A stretch of 64,000 bases of DNA. Source: a bacterium. Its GTDB lineage: Bacteria > JAJVIF01. The stretch's first letter is position 1. Each line of letters begins with the position of its first letter. Positions 1 through 7,728 of the stretch are shown piece after piece. The notes beneath the pieces were generated by a model. It was given only the letters and a program-made list of their open reading frames with translations. It made no database searches and was not told the origin of the DNA. The position numbers and the translations under genes are program-made. Location of the stretch: NCBI GenBank assembly GCA_022072165.1, contig JAJVIF010000001.1:248001-312000 (forward strand). Reading direction: 5' to 3'.

Positions 1-1
1 C

Positions 2-244
2 GATCTGGGGGCAAACATCACGGTGGCTGATGATGGCTGGATCATCGAGGGGCCGACTCCCCTGCATGGGGCAACGGTCGCGACGCTGGGCGATCACCGA
101 CTGGCGATGATGGCTGCCATCGCGGGACTGATCGCTTCCGGTCCGGTGACACTGGATGATGCCGACTGCTTCGATATCAGCGACCCCGGATTTGTCCCCA
201 CGCTGCAGGCACTGGGGGCGGTTCCCTCCGAGCGCCTGTGCTAG
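2..244 (+). CDS. aroA: 3-phosphoshikimate 1-carboxyvinyltransferase (EPSP synthase), C-terminal fragment
   Basis: Only the last 80 codons are in the window; the frame is open at the left edge. The product makes EPSP from shikimate-3-phosphate and PEP in the cytoplasmic shikimate pathway. The fragment carries the family's late motif GDHRLAMMAAIAGL followed by a terminal DISDPGFVPTLQALG segment, which matches the C-terminal end of AroA. The stop codon overlaps the GTG start of the downstream exonuclease, so the two are probably cotranscribed. A second shikimate gene, aroE, lies far away at 35.8 kb. Confidence 0.88.
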   Translation, partial: DLGANITVADDGWIIEGPTPLHGATVATLGDHRLAMMAAIAGLIASGPVTLDDADCFDISDPGFVPTLQALGAVPSERLC

Positions 245-1185
245 CATCCCTCATTACTGTGTCCACAGCGACGCCCCCCCTGCTGGAAGAACCATGGGCG
301 AGCGAACTCTGCGAATGGGGGCTCTGGCCCCCTCTTCCTGATGTCCCCTGGCCGGTCTACCGCCATGTCTCCCGGGTTTCGCTGCGAGCGTTTCAGTATC
401 TGCGCAATGTCGGTGGTCAGGCGGATGCCTCCCTGCTCCTCCGCAAGGCCCTGGGGATGCGGGGCAAGATGCCCGAGGGACTCGAGGAAGTCGCCCGGGC
501 GCTCTTCCAGGAGACTCCCGGTTTTGTGGAGCCGGCATCCGGGCACTGGTCCGTGACCATGGATGCCAGGGTCCTGCAGGCGCTCCGGGATCAACGCTTT
601 GTAGTGTTCGATCTGGAAACCACTGGCGGCAAGCCCCCACAGGAACGGATTACCGAAATCGGGTGTGTCAGGCTGGAGCAGGGTGAGATTACTGGACAGT
701 TTCAGTCCCTCGTGAATCCTGACAAGCCGATTCCCCCCTTTGTGGCCCGTCTGACCGGCATCACGAACAGGATGGTCCGCCGGGCACCCCGCATCGAACA
801 GGTCCTTCCCAGTTTCCTCGAGTTCATCGATGGCTACATCCTGATCGCCCATGATGTCTTCCAGGACCTCCGTTTCATTGATCAGGAACTCCTGACGCTC
901 TGCAATGGGGTCCTGGGGCTCCCAGTCATCGATACCCTGGTCCTCGCCAAGCAGCAAATCGCCCCGGAAATCGGTTATAGCCTCAGGAAAGTGGCAGAAC
1001 ATCTGGGGATGGAGTCGGAGGGGAGCCATCGAGCTCTGGATGATGCCCTGATGACCGCGCATCTGTTTCTCCGGTTCCAGGAGGCTCTGCCATCACCCGA
1101 AGAGTTGCTGGAAGGCTATCAGTTTGAAGAAAATCCAGCATGGCGGCAGCGAGGTAACGGCTTGACTGGCTGGTGGACCGTATAA
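238..1185 (+). CDS. DnaQ-like 3'-5' exonuclease (DEDDh family)
   Basis: A 315-residue protein starting at a GTG that overlaps the aroA stop. The nuclease fold occupies about residues 118-290 and shows all three Exo motifs: VFDLETTG (D125, E127), LIAHDVFQDLRFID (D210) and the DEDDh HRALDDA (H264, D269). Such enzymes degrade DNA or RNA 3' ends as a proofreading subunit, an RNase T-like trimmer or a stand-alone exonuclease. The roughly 105-residue N-terminal part is helical-looking, is not part of the nuclease fold and has no motif I recognise. It is longer than a bare epsilon domain (about 180-240 residues) and has no polymerase-binding tail that I can identify. A replicative proofreading role is therefore unproven. 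Confidence 0.82.
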   Translation: MLASLITVSTATPPLLEEPWASELCEWGLWPPLPDVPWPVYRHVSRVSLRAFQYLRNVGGQADASLLLRKALGMRGKMPEGLEEVARALFQETPGFVEPASGHWSVTMDARVLQALRDQRFVVFDLETTGGKPPQERITEIGCVRLEQGEITGQFQSLVNPDKPIPPFVARLTGITNRMVRRAPRIEQVLPSFLEFIDGYILIAHDVFQDLRFIDQELLTLCNGVLGLPVIDTLVLAKQQIAPEIGYSLRKVAEHLGMESEGSHRALDDALMTAHLFLRFQEALPSPEELLEGYQFEENPAWRQRGNGLTGWWTV

Positions 1186-1256
1186 TGCCCCCTTGCGCGG
1201 GGTGTTAAAGCCCCCTGGCTAGACCGGCCATTCTACGAACTCGCACGAGGTCCGCC

Positions 1257-2843
1257 ATGCGTACGGCATCCATGCACGTCTACTTTGCGCTGTCGATGGT
1301 TCTGGCAGGCGCACTCTCCTGGCCCGGTTCCGGGCTCACAGGATGTTCAGCCGCTCAGGGGCAGTTGCCACAGCGACTCACTATCTTCTACTCCAACGAG
1401 ACTGAAAATGAACTCTATCGTTGCGGCTGTAAGTCCGGGCAGTCCGGGGGGTTGTCCCGACGCGCAACCCTGATCGCGACCAAAGAAGATGCGCCTGAAC
1501 TCCTGGTCGACGCCGGAAACTTTTCGGCGAAGCGTCCGGGCAATGCCTACGATGAGTTCAAGCTAGACACCCTCCTGCGGGTATACGACCTCCTCGGCTA
1601 TAGCGCTTTGAACGTTGGACCCCTGGAGTTCAACCGGGGCAAGGCGCAGTTACAGGCCCTGGCAGAGCGGACAGGTAACCGACTCATCAGTGCTAATGTT
1701 GTGGATGAAGGCGATCAGCTCGTCCTGCCGCCCTACACCATTGCTGAGGTCGAAGGGCTCAAAGTCGGAATCGTCGGCCTGATCACTGAACAGTTCCGTC
1801 CTAACGCTGACAATCCTTCGGACACCCTGAAAACCACCGATCCGGTCGCTGCCCTGGAGTCCGTCTGGGACGAAGTCCGTAAGAAAAGCGATGTCCAGGT
1901 CCTCCTCTCGCAGCTCCGCGATGACGAGGTGTCCCAGATCATCAAAGCTTTTCCCGAAATCGATGTGGTCATCGGCGGTCCTGGATGGCGCCAGGGCGAG
2001 CAGAGCAAGCCCTGGGAAGAAAACGGGGTCGTGATGGCGAAGGTCGGGATCCGCGGACGTCACATTGGTGAAGTCACCCTCGACCTTGATGCCACTGATC
2101 GCCGACATGTGAAGATCGCGAACTACTCCGGTCAGACCACGGAACTCGGCGACTCGATTCCCGAAAACATCGAAGTGGAAAAGGTCCTCGAGGACTTCAA
2201 AGAGCGCCTGCGCAAGGGCGAAGTCGTGCAGGACATCTACGAGCCCCATAGTGCCGAGCAGCAGTTCGGCTATGCCGGTTCCATCTACTGCCAGGAGTGC
2301 CACGGCCAGATCTACGCTGGCTGGCTCCGGACCCGCCATGCCCAGGCCTATCAGACCCTGGCGCAGAAAGGCGAGCAGGGGAATCCTGGGTGTCTTGAAT
2401 GCCACACCGTCGGCTATGCCGATCCGGGTGGCTATGCCGCAAAGGGCAACAGCTACCTGCTGGCTAACGTGCAGTGCGAGAACTGTCACGGCCCGGGGTC
2501 TGACCACATGGTGGTCGCGGCACAGTACCAGGAAGGGAAGATGGTCAAGCCGGTAGACTGGAAAGTCGCGATGACCAACACACCGCAGGAGACCTGCGTG
2601 CAGTGCCACAACCAGGACAACGACCCGCACTGGAAAAACGGCGTCTGGCCCTACCAGCAGATGGTCGCTGAGATTGCCTGCTCCCAATGGCTGATGCCAC
2701 AGACCGCAGCGGATCCGAACGCGCCTCAGGCCGCTGATCCGCACAACCACGGTGCCCCTGCGACCGGTGGACAGGCGACTTCCCCAGCCATCGGCAGCCC
2801 CACTCCGGCGAACCCGGTGAATCCGCCCGGATCAGGGCATTAG
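1257..2843 (+). CDS. Tetrahaem cytochrome lipoprotein with 5'-nucleotidase/metallophosphoesterase-like N-terminal domain
   Basis: 528 residues. The N-terminus is a signal peptide ending in a lipobox (L-T-G-C near residue 29), so the mature protein is probably an outer-envelope lipoprotein. Residues 40-320 resemble the metallophosphoesterase/5'-nucleotidase fold and contain an early Cys pair (YRCGCKSGQSGG). Residues 340-455 hold four c-type haem motifs: CQECH (Cys345), CLECH (Cys379), CENCH (Cys407) and CVQCH (Cys447). The tail is Pro/Ala-rich. The haem part resembles cytochrome c554-type multihaem proteins, which suggests periplasmic electron transfer; the substrate is unknown. Start chosen at ATG with GAGGT upstream. 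No cytochrome maturation genes are nearby. Confidence 0.8.
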   Translation: MRTASMHVYFALSMVLAGALSWPGSGLTGCSAAQGQLPQRLTIFYSNETENELYRCGCKSGQSGGLSRRATLIATKEDAPELLVDAGNFSAKRPGNAYDEFKLDTLLRVYDLLGYSALNVGPLEFNRGKAQLQALAERTGNRLISANVVDEGDQLVLPPYTIAEVEGLKVGIVGLITEQFRPNADNPSDTLKTTDPVAALESVWDEVRKKSDVQVLLSQLRDDEVSQIIKAFPEIDVVIGGPGWRQGEQSKPWEENGVVMAKVGIRGRHIGEVTLDLDATDRRHVKIANYSGQTTELGDSIPENIEVEKVLEDFKERLRKGEVVQDIYEPHSAEQQFGYAGSIYCQECHGQIYAGWLRTRHAQAYQTLAQKGEQGNPGCLECHTVGYADPGGYAAKGNSYLLANVQCENCHGPGSDHMVVAAQYQEGKMVKPVDWKVAMTNTPQETCVQCHNQDNDPHWKNGVWPYQQMVAEIACSQWLMPQTAADPNAPQAADPHNHGAPATGGQATSPAIGSPTPANPVNPPGSGH

Positions 2844-2874
2844 GCCCGTTCCGGCATCGCCGCGTATCTTCACT

Positions 2875-2896
2875 GCGCCCCGGTTCGCCGGGGCGC
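2875..2896 (+). terminator. GC-rich hairpin after the cytochrome gene
   Basis: Arms GCGCCCCG and CGGGGCGC (8 bp) around a 6-base loop, 31 bases after the cytochrome stop and 17 bases before the nusB -10 box. It has no U-tract, so intrinsic termination is only a suggestion. Confidence 0.4.
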
Positions 2897-2913
2897 ACCT
2901 TATGAGAGGCGTG

Positions 2914-2919
2914 TACACT
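2914..2919 (+). promoter_or_regulatory. -10-like box TACACT directly before nusB
   Basis: TACACT ends 8 bases before the nusB ATG, so a transcript would start at or within 1-2 bases of the start codon (leaderless). No convincing -35 box is visible, and there is no Shine-Dalgarno site. Confidence 0.45.
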
Positions 2920-2927
2920 CCCAGCGC

Positions 2928-3761
2928 ATGGCTACCAGTCGACGCCAAAATCGTGAGTTCGGGTTCTTCGCGCTCTACCAGCTCGAAGTTGCTGCCTATG
3001 ACCTGGAGTCGTTGCTGGAGACCATGATTCGCCACGAGGCGATTGCCACCGAAGCGCGCGCCTGGTTCCGCGCGCTGGTCAGGACCATCTGGGGCGAGCG
3101 GCAGCTCCTCGATGCCCTCATCGATGAAGTCGCGACTGACTGGCGTGTGGAGCGTATGAATCGCCTGGATCTCTCACTGATGCGCCTGGGGGCAGGGGAA
3201 CTGACCATGCCGGTGCTCGGAGAAATCGGCGAGCCGGCAGTGGTGATCAATGAAATAGTGCATCTGGCGAAAAAGTACTCCGGCGAGGAAAGCGCGAAGT
3301 TCATCAACGGCATCCTGGGGAAGATCATCACCCTCGAGAAGCCGCTGGAGATCGCCGCCCAGCGTATGGCTGTCGCCGACGCCGCCACCGCTTTGAAAAA
3401 GCACATCCCCCGGGTGCCAGAGCCGCTCCGCGAGCGTCACAAACTGCTGTACCCCGAAGGGAAGCCGAAGCCGGCGGCACCGCCACCATCCGGCCCGGAC
3501 CGCCGCTATGGTCCCTCCCAGGGACGTCCTTCCAGTGGTGGACGGCCACCACAGGGACGTCCTCCTATGGGCGGCGGACGTCCGCAGCAGGGACGACCTA
3601 CTGGCGGAGGGCGACCTCGTCCGGGTGGGCCACCAGGGCGGGGTCCTGCACGGCACGATGACCGCGGTCGACCAGATCCGCGTCGCGAAGGACCTCCTGG
3701 GCCTCGTCCATCGTCGGACACCCCCCCAGAGCAATCATCAGGGCCGGAGCATGACTCGTGA
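2928..3761 (+). CDS. nusB: Transcription antitermination factor NusB with long Pro/Gly/Arg-rich tail
   Basis: 277 residues. Residues 1-135 are a NusB domain, ending with the typical segment INEIVHLAKKYSGEESAKF and FINGILGKI. In other bacteria NusB pairs with NusE (S10) on boxA RNA to support rRNA antitermination. NusB is normally 130-160 residues. Here a further 120 residues follow, made of repeated GRP, GGRP and PPMGG-like segments rich in Arg, Gly and Pro (about residues 165-277). They are low-complexity, basic and probably disordered, like RNA-binding RGG-type tails. The frame is open to the stop, and the downstream GTG overlaps it, so the tail is not an obvious frameshift artefact. Confidence 0.9.
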   Translation: MATSRRQNREFGFFALYQLEVAAYDLESLLETMIRHEAIATEARAWFRALVRTIWGERQLLDALIDEVATDWRVERMNRLDLSLMRLGAGELTMPVLGEIGEPAVVINEIVHLAKKYSGEESAKFINGILGKIITLEKPLEIAAQRMAVADAATALKKHIPRVPEPLRERHKLLYPEGKPKPAAPPPSGPDRRYGPSQGRPSSGGRPPQGRPPMGGGRPQQGRPTGGGRPRPGGPPGRGPARHDDRGRPDPRREGPPGPRPSSDTPPEQSSGPEHDS

Positions 3762-4084
3762 GTCGCGGCAAACTCATCAAAATGGTACAGGTCCCGGCGG
3801 GCAAGTGGTCCCTGCTGATGAGCAAAGGCAAAGGGCATCTCATCAAAATCGGGCCTTTTGAGGAATGGGTCCCTCAACGCGTGGTGGAACTCGCCGCCGA
3901 TGGCACGCTCTACATGTCAGCCGCCTATCTGACTCCCGGGCGGGTCTGGACCAGCGTCCTGCGGTCCTATCCCACCGTCAAGCGACCTGCCGCTGAAGTA
4001 CAGTATGGGGAGAGCGCCACCGACGGGAGCCGCGAAGGCGACATGGTGGAACTGGCGATCGATTTCAGTGATGACGAGGACTGA
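3758..4084 (+). CDS. Unknown small protein overlapping nusB
   Basis: 108 residues, starting at a GTG that overlaps the nusB stop by four bases, so translation is probably coupled. I recognise no family. The N-terminal half is basic with alternating hydrophobic residues (KMVQVPAGKWSLLMSKGKGH); the C-terminus is acidic and ends in FSDDED. There is no signal peptide or membrane segment. It is followed directly by the convergent aminotransferase gene, whose stop lies 4 bases away. Function cannot be inferred beyond the nusB linkage. Confidence 0.55.
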   Translation: MSRGKLIKMVQVPAGKWSLLMSKGKGHLIKIGPFEEWVPQRVVELAADGTLYMSAAYLTPGRVWTSVLRSYPTVKRPAAEVQYGESATDGSREGDMVELAIDFSDDED

Positions 4085-4087
4085 TCC

Positions 4088-5287
4088 CTAGGCGGGAAGC
4101 TGCTCGACTGCTGTCCGAATGCGTCGCAGCGCTTCGCTGATGTTCTCCCGGCTGTTGGCATAACTCAGACGCAGATAACCTTCGCCAAACGTGCCAAAGC
4201 TGGTGCCAGTCAGAGCGGCAACCCCATGCTCGTTGAGCAGGTAGTTCTCGAACCACTTCGACTTCTTTCCCAGCGCCGAGATGTTCGGGAACGCATAGAA
4301 CGCGCCCTTGGGCATCGTGCAGGTGATGCCGGGGATGTCGTTGAGCCCCGCGACGATCAGCTGACGTCGGGTATCAAACTCAGCCAGCATCGTCGCGACT
4401 GAGTCCTGCGGACCGGTCAGCGCATCAGCGTACGCCTTCTGAATGAACGAGGCGGTGCAGGAATTGCAGTTGGTGGCCAGGCGGGCGACTTGCGTGGCGA
4501 GATCCGCCGGCATGATGCCGTAGCCAATCCGCCAGCCAGTCATCGCGTAGGTCTTGGAAGAGCCGTTGACGATGATTGTGCGATCAGCCATCCCGGGTAC
4601 CTGGGTGATGCTGAAGTGGTTCGCGCCGCCATACAGGATCCGGTCATAGATTTCATCTGACAGGACCCAAAAGTTGTGCTTCTGGGCCAGCTCCGCGAGT
4701 TGCCGCAAGTCGGCCTCTTCCACGATGCCGCCGGTCGGGTTGGAAGGGGTGTTGACGATCACCATGCGGGTGCGGGGTGTGATCCGATCCACCAGATCCT
4801 GCATGTCGAAGGCGAAGCCTTTCGACTCCTGCAGGGGAAGCGGCACGGGGACCGCATCGAGATAGCGGATCACCGACTCGTAGATAGGGAACCCAGGATT
4901 GGGGTAGATGACCTCGTCCCCGGCGTTGACGGTCGCGAAGAGCCCGTAGAAGAGGATTGGCTTGGCACCCGGCGTAATGACTATATTCGCCGGCGTGAAC
5001 GCGGTGCCTGGCCTGCGGGCCGAGTCGTGAGTCGCGATGACCTCCAGGACATCATGCAGACCCGCCGATGGTCCATAGTGGGTGTAGCCCTCATCGAGGT
5101 ACCGCTTCGCGGCTTCCCGGATGTTATCGGGCGTGTCGAAATCGGGTTCCCCGATTTCGAGATGCACGATGTGCTTCCCCTCGCGCTCCAGCTGCTTTGC
5201 CCGCGCCAGGACTTCAAAGGCAGTCTCGGTTCCAAGACGGGACTGGCGGTCGGCAAAGGGGGGATGCAGATCGATGGTCATGCTCAC
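4088..5287 (-). CDS. Class I/II PLP-dependent aminotransferase (aspartate-aminotransferase-like)
   Basis: 399 residues, a full-length fold-type I aminotransferase. The start has EIGEPDFDTPDN; the PLP region includes NTPSNPTGG (about 179-187), SDEIYDRILYGG (about 210-221) and the Schiff-base lysine K245 in NGSSKTYAMTGWRIGY. These motifs match the Ib-type aspartate aminotransferases of bacteria, but related enzymes act on aromatic or branched substrates, so the amino acid is not certain. The ATG is preceded by GGAGG, and a TACAAT box lies about 45 bases upstream of it. It is the last gene of a minus-strand group with a B12-binding protein and a LeuA-family synthase. Confidence 0.88.
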   Translation of the reverse strand: MSMTIDLHPPFADRQSRLGTETAFEVLARAKQLEREGKHIVHLEIGEPDFDTPDNIREAAKRYLDEGYTHYGPSAGLHDVLEVIATHDSARRPGTAFTPANIVITPGAKPILFYGLFATVNAGDEVIYPNPGFPIYESVIRYLDAVPVPLPLQESKGFAFDMQDLVDRITPRTRMVIVNTPSNPTGGIVEEADLRQLAELAQKHNFWVLSDEIYDRILYGGANHFSITQVPGMADRTIIVNGSSKTYAMTGWRIGYGIMPADLATQVARLATNCNSCTASFIQKAYADALTGPQDSVATMLAEFDTRRQLIVAGLNDIPGITCTMPKGAFYAFPNISALGKKSKWFENYLLNEHGVAALTGTSFGTFGEGYLRLSYANSRENISEALRRIRTAVEQLPA

Positions 5288-5351
5288 AGGAAGCCTCCGG
5301 AGGGGGTCGCGACTGTCGGGGATTGTAGCGAGTTCGCTGACGATGCGGTGG

Positions 5352-5771
5352 TCAGGGAGTGGTCAGGCGGGCAGCAGCGACCGCGCTCCGGACAGAGGAC
5401 ACGACTTCTGGCGTGGGTGTGCCGGGTCCATGAATGGCATAGACCCCGGCTTCACGCAGGGTCTGGGCATCCTCGTCCGGAATGATGCCACCCGCGAGGA
5501 CCGGGATATCGATGGCATCCCGTTCGCGCAGGAGGGTCAGCACCCTGGTGACCTGGGTCATGTGCGCCCCGGAGAGGATCGACAGGCAGATGACATCCGC
5601 ATCTTCCTGCAGGGCGGTCGCGATGATCTGCTCGGGGGTCTGACGCAGGCCCGTGTAAATGACTTCCATGCCCGCTTCCATGAGGGCGCGGGCGATGATC
5701 TTGGCGCCGCGGTCGTGGCCATCCAGCCCAGGCTTCGCGACTACCACTCGGATGGGCAATTCAGTCGTCAC
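5352..5771 (-). CDS. Stand-alone cobalamin-binding domain of methylmalonyl-CoA mutase type
   Basis: 139 residues containing only the B12-binding Rossmann domain. The DxHxxG motif is D17-G-H19-D-R-G22, followed by the SxL element (LSILSGAHM) and a GPGT loop near the end. In acyl-CoA mutases this domain holds base-off/His-on adenosylcobalamin; as a separate small subunit it partners a large catalytic subunit. No catalytic mutase subunit is in the window. The neighbours are a LeuA-like synthase and an aminotransferase. The start is a GTG only 6 bases after a TACAAT box, so the message may be leaderless. Confidence 0.88.
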   Translation of the reverse strand: MTTELPIRVVVAKPGLDGHDRGAKIIARALMEAGMEVIYTGLRQTPEQIIATALQEDADVICLSILSGAHMTQVTRVLTLLRERDAIDIPVLAGGIIPDEDAQTLREAGVYAIHGPGTPTPEVVSSVRSAVAAARLTTP

Positions 5772-5777
5772 AGGTAG

Positions 5778-5783
5778 ATTGTA
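5778..5783 (-). promoter_or_regulatory. -10-like box TACAAT before the B12-binding subunit
   Basis: On the minus strand TACAAT is followed after 6 bases by the GTG start, consistent with a leaderless transcript. No clear -35 box is visible. Confidence 0.45.
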
Positions 5784-5817
5784 GCGGCCGCCCGCTGGTG
5801 ACTATGGGGGTTGATGT

Positions 5818-7221
5818 TTACTCCGCCGCCTGGATAGTCTGGGAATGTGCCAGTTCCAGGGCGATCTGCACCACATCCTCGGCGATCATCCCGATTTTGC
5901 GGAGCCCGACTTGCAGATCTTCGATCACCTGGGCCGCGGTGCCGTCCTCCGCCCGCTCGACCCGGATGTCTTTGACCCTGGAGAGGACCTGCTCCACCAG
6001 GGCTTCATCCACGGCCACACCGCGACTGGAGAGGAGACTCTCGGCCTCCTGCAGGGTGTGGCGAATCACATTCCGTCCGGAGTGCTTGCCGAACACGAAT
6101 CGACGTTCGCCACCCACCAGTTCAGCAGGGATGGGCTCGTATGTCTTGGGATGCTGCAGCACGCCGTGTGTGTGAATGCCCGACTCGTGTGCAAAGACGT
6201 TCTGGCCCACCACTGGCTCATGCACCTGGATCGGTATCCCGGTGAGTCGCTCGACCAGTTTGCGCGCTTCCCAGAGCAGGTCGTACTGGAACCCCGGGAT
6301 CGTGATGCCGTACTGCAACTTCAGGGCCGTGACCACTGCATGAAGTGGGGCATTGCCCGCCCGTTCGCCCAGGCCATTGATGGTGGCCGAGAAGTAGGGC
6401 ATCCCGTGGTGCATGGCCGTGAGCGTATTGATGGTGCCGAGGTCATAGTCATTGTGGAAATGACTCACCAACGGCAGACCCGGGAACGCTGCTGCCAGAT
6501 GATCACAGTAGTAGGCGGTAGCTTCGGGGGTGAGCGACCCGGTGGTGTCCGGGAAGATGTACCGGTCTGCGCCCCCCTCGACCGCAGCCTGCACCAGTTT
6601 GATGAGCTGCTCAATGGGGGTCCGGCTGGCATCCTCTGAGCCGAATTCCACATACGTCACGCCCTGGGATTTCGCATAGCCGATGGCATCCTGCACCATC
6701 TTTTCGTTTTCGGTCCGGAACCACTCGATTGGGGTGTCGAGGAGGTCATCCGGCGACTTCCCGGCCCGCTTCAGAAAGGAATCGCCGAGCTTGTACTTGA
6801 TGTGGAGGCTGCTCGCCGATGTGAAAATCAGAAAGGTGATCTCGTCCGGTCCGGCCCCCAATGCCCGGAGCGTGTTGAGCGTGTGGTCGATGTCACCGGG
6901 ATTCGAGCGGCACATCACGAGGACTTCCAGATCCTGCCGTATCTCCCCCTTCCGCTTGCCTTCCAGCACCAGGCTCAGTGCTTCCCGTTCGCTGGCATCA
7001 GAGGCCGGAAAGCCCATATCAATGATGTGGGATCCCATCCGGGAGACCAGCTTCGCGATTTCGTACTTTTGGGGGGGAGTCAGGGCTACGCCTGGCGTCT
7101 GCTCGCCATCCCGGAGGGTGGTGTCATAGACCCGAATCGCTGAGGGGTCCGGGAAGTTGAGCCCCTTCGTGTAATTCTTGGGGTCGACGTAAAGCTGGTC
7201 TTCCGGTTCCCGGAACTGCAT
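5818..7221 (-). CDS. 2-isopropylmalate/homocitrate synthase family protein (HMG-CoA lyase-like)
   Basis: 467 residues. The TIM-barrel catalytic domain begins with VYDTTLRDGEQTPGV (about residues 31-45) and has HFHNDYDLG, NGLGERAGN and HESGIHTHG metal and substrate motifs. This family condenses acetyl-CoA with a 2-oxoacid. Full-length LeuA (about 510-550 residues) ends in a leucine-sensing regulatory domain. Here the part after FGKHSGRN is only about 90 residues, so that domain is missing and feedback control must differ, as in NifV-type or short LeuA enzymes. HNDYDLG differs from the usual HNDLG. Substrate (2-oxoisovalerate, 2-oxoglutarate or pyruvate) cannot be decided. Start ATG has AAGGAG upstream. 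Confidence 0.8.
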   Translation of the reverse strand: MQFREPEDQLYVDPKNYTKGLNFPDPSAIRVYDTTLRDGEQTPGVALTPPQKYEIAKLVSRMGSHIIDMGFPASDASEREALSLVLEGKRKGEIRQDLEVLVMCRSNPGDIDHTLNTLRALGAGPDEITFLIFTSASSLHIKYKLGDSFLKRAGKSPDDLLDTPIEWFRTENEKMVQDAIGYAKSQGVTYVEFGSEDASRTPIEQLIKLVQAAVEGGADRYIFPDTTGSLTPEATAYYCDHLAAAFPGLPLVSHFHNDYDLGTINTLTAMHHGMPYFSATINGLGERAGNAPLHAVVTALKLQYGITIPGFQYDLLWEARKLVERLTGIPIQVHEPVVGQNVFAHESGIHTHGVLQHPKTYEPIPAELVGGERRFVFGKHSGRNVIRHTLQEAESLLSSRGVAVDEALVEQVLSRVKDIRVERAEDGTAAQVIEDLQVGLRKIGMIAEDVVQIALELAHSQTIQAAE

Positions 7222-7269
7222 GCGAGGCGCTCCTTCAGCGACGGCGGACGATGCGGCGAGTCGCTGTCG

Positions 7270-7275
7270 ATTATA
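7270..7275 (-). promoter_or_regulatory. -10 box TATAAT for the LeuA-family gene
   Basis: A perfect TATAAT on the minus strand ends 48 bases before the start codon at 7221, giving a short leader with a Shine-Dalgarno site. No good -35 is present at 16-18 bases. Confidence 0.5.
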
Positions 7276-7339
7276 CGAGGGCGCTCATGGAGTGGGGGGC
7301 AGCCTGTCGCATTAAGACGCCATGCGGCAAACACCACAA

Positions 7340-7363
7340 CGTCCCCGGACAATACCGGGGACG
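7340..7363 (-). terminator. Strong hairpin upstream of the LeuA-family promoter
   Basis: Arms CGTCCCCGG and CCGGGGACG (9 bp, 6-base loop). On the minus strand it is followed by TTGTGGTGTTT, partly U-rich. It may end a transcript coming from the CsgG unit or from an unrecognised leader RNA. Confidence 0.45.
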
Positions 7364-7666
7364 CCGGGGGGGAAACGCGGCAGCGCTGCAGGGACCAGCG
7401 GCGGGTGGGAGGTCGCTACAGGAGCGGTGCCGCCCTCCTGTCGGGGGTGGGCTCGCTTTCGCGCAGGAAAGCGTCTGCAAGCGCCCACGATGGCGAGCGA
7501 GAGGCGATCCATCGCTGAGCCCGGAAGGGGGCCCTGAGAGATGGCGCTGCCTGAAGATCAAGTTGTCGGACACTGCTTGGGTGACATGAATGTACCAGCC
7601 CACATCAGGCTCCACAAGGGCTCGCATTATGTGGGATAGGAGCGTGTCAGACCCGCCACAATGCAA

Positions 7667-7692
7667 CCGCCCCGATCTTGCAACCGGGGCGG
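7667..7692 (-). terminator. Hairpin downstream of the CsgG-family gene
   Basis: Arms CCGCCCCG and CGGGGCGG (8 bp) with a 10-base loop, 37 bases after the stop of the CsgG-family gene. There is no proper U-tract on the minus strand. Confidence 0.4.
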
Positions 7693-7728
7693 GGAGACAT
7701 GTCTGATTGCGCTCAGAGCAGGGGTGGG

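Larger units (their letters stand above)
7222..7728. other. 507-base intergenic region without a convincing gene
   Basis: The open frames here have poor composition and match no family. The region holds two strong GC hairpins (7340-7363, 7667-7692), a TATAAT box near its left end, a 7-bp long-range pairing (CCCACAT near 7600-7606 with ATGTGGG near 7628-7634), and on the minus strand the element AGGGCGGCACCGC (7436 to 7424). That element loosely resembles the T-box AGGGTGGNACCGCG. A structured leader or small RNA on the minus strand is possible; I could not fit RNase P RNA, tmRNA or SRP RNA. Confidence 0.5.

Noticed and set aside
3540-3761. DNA tandem repeat in the nusB tail
   Set aside because: The protein repeats (GRP-type) are imperfect, and the DNA copies differ in length and sequence. 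Low complexity, not a tandem repeat array.
7420-7439. Definite T-box call at AGGGCGGCACCGC
   Set aside because: The tRNA-contact U of TGG is C here, no specifier loop was found, and the same bases form a simple AGGAG/CTCCT hairpin. Kept only as a possibility in the findings.
7271-7666. Small minus-strand frame (131 codons) in the 7.2-7.7 kb gap
   Set aside because: Composition is Ser/Pro/Arg-rich with no motif and no ribosome site; the gap shows hairpins instead of codon structure.
7340-7692. RNase P RNA, tmRNA or SRP RNA in the gap
   Set aside because: I looked for the GAGGAAAGTCC and ACAGAA motifs, a tRNA-like end with an ALAA tag, and the GGAAGG-type domain IV loop; none fits.
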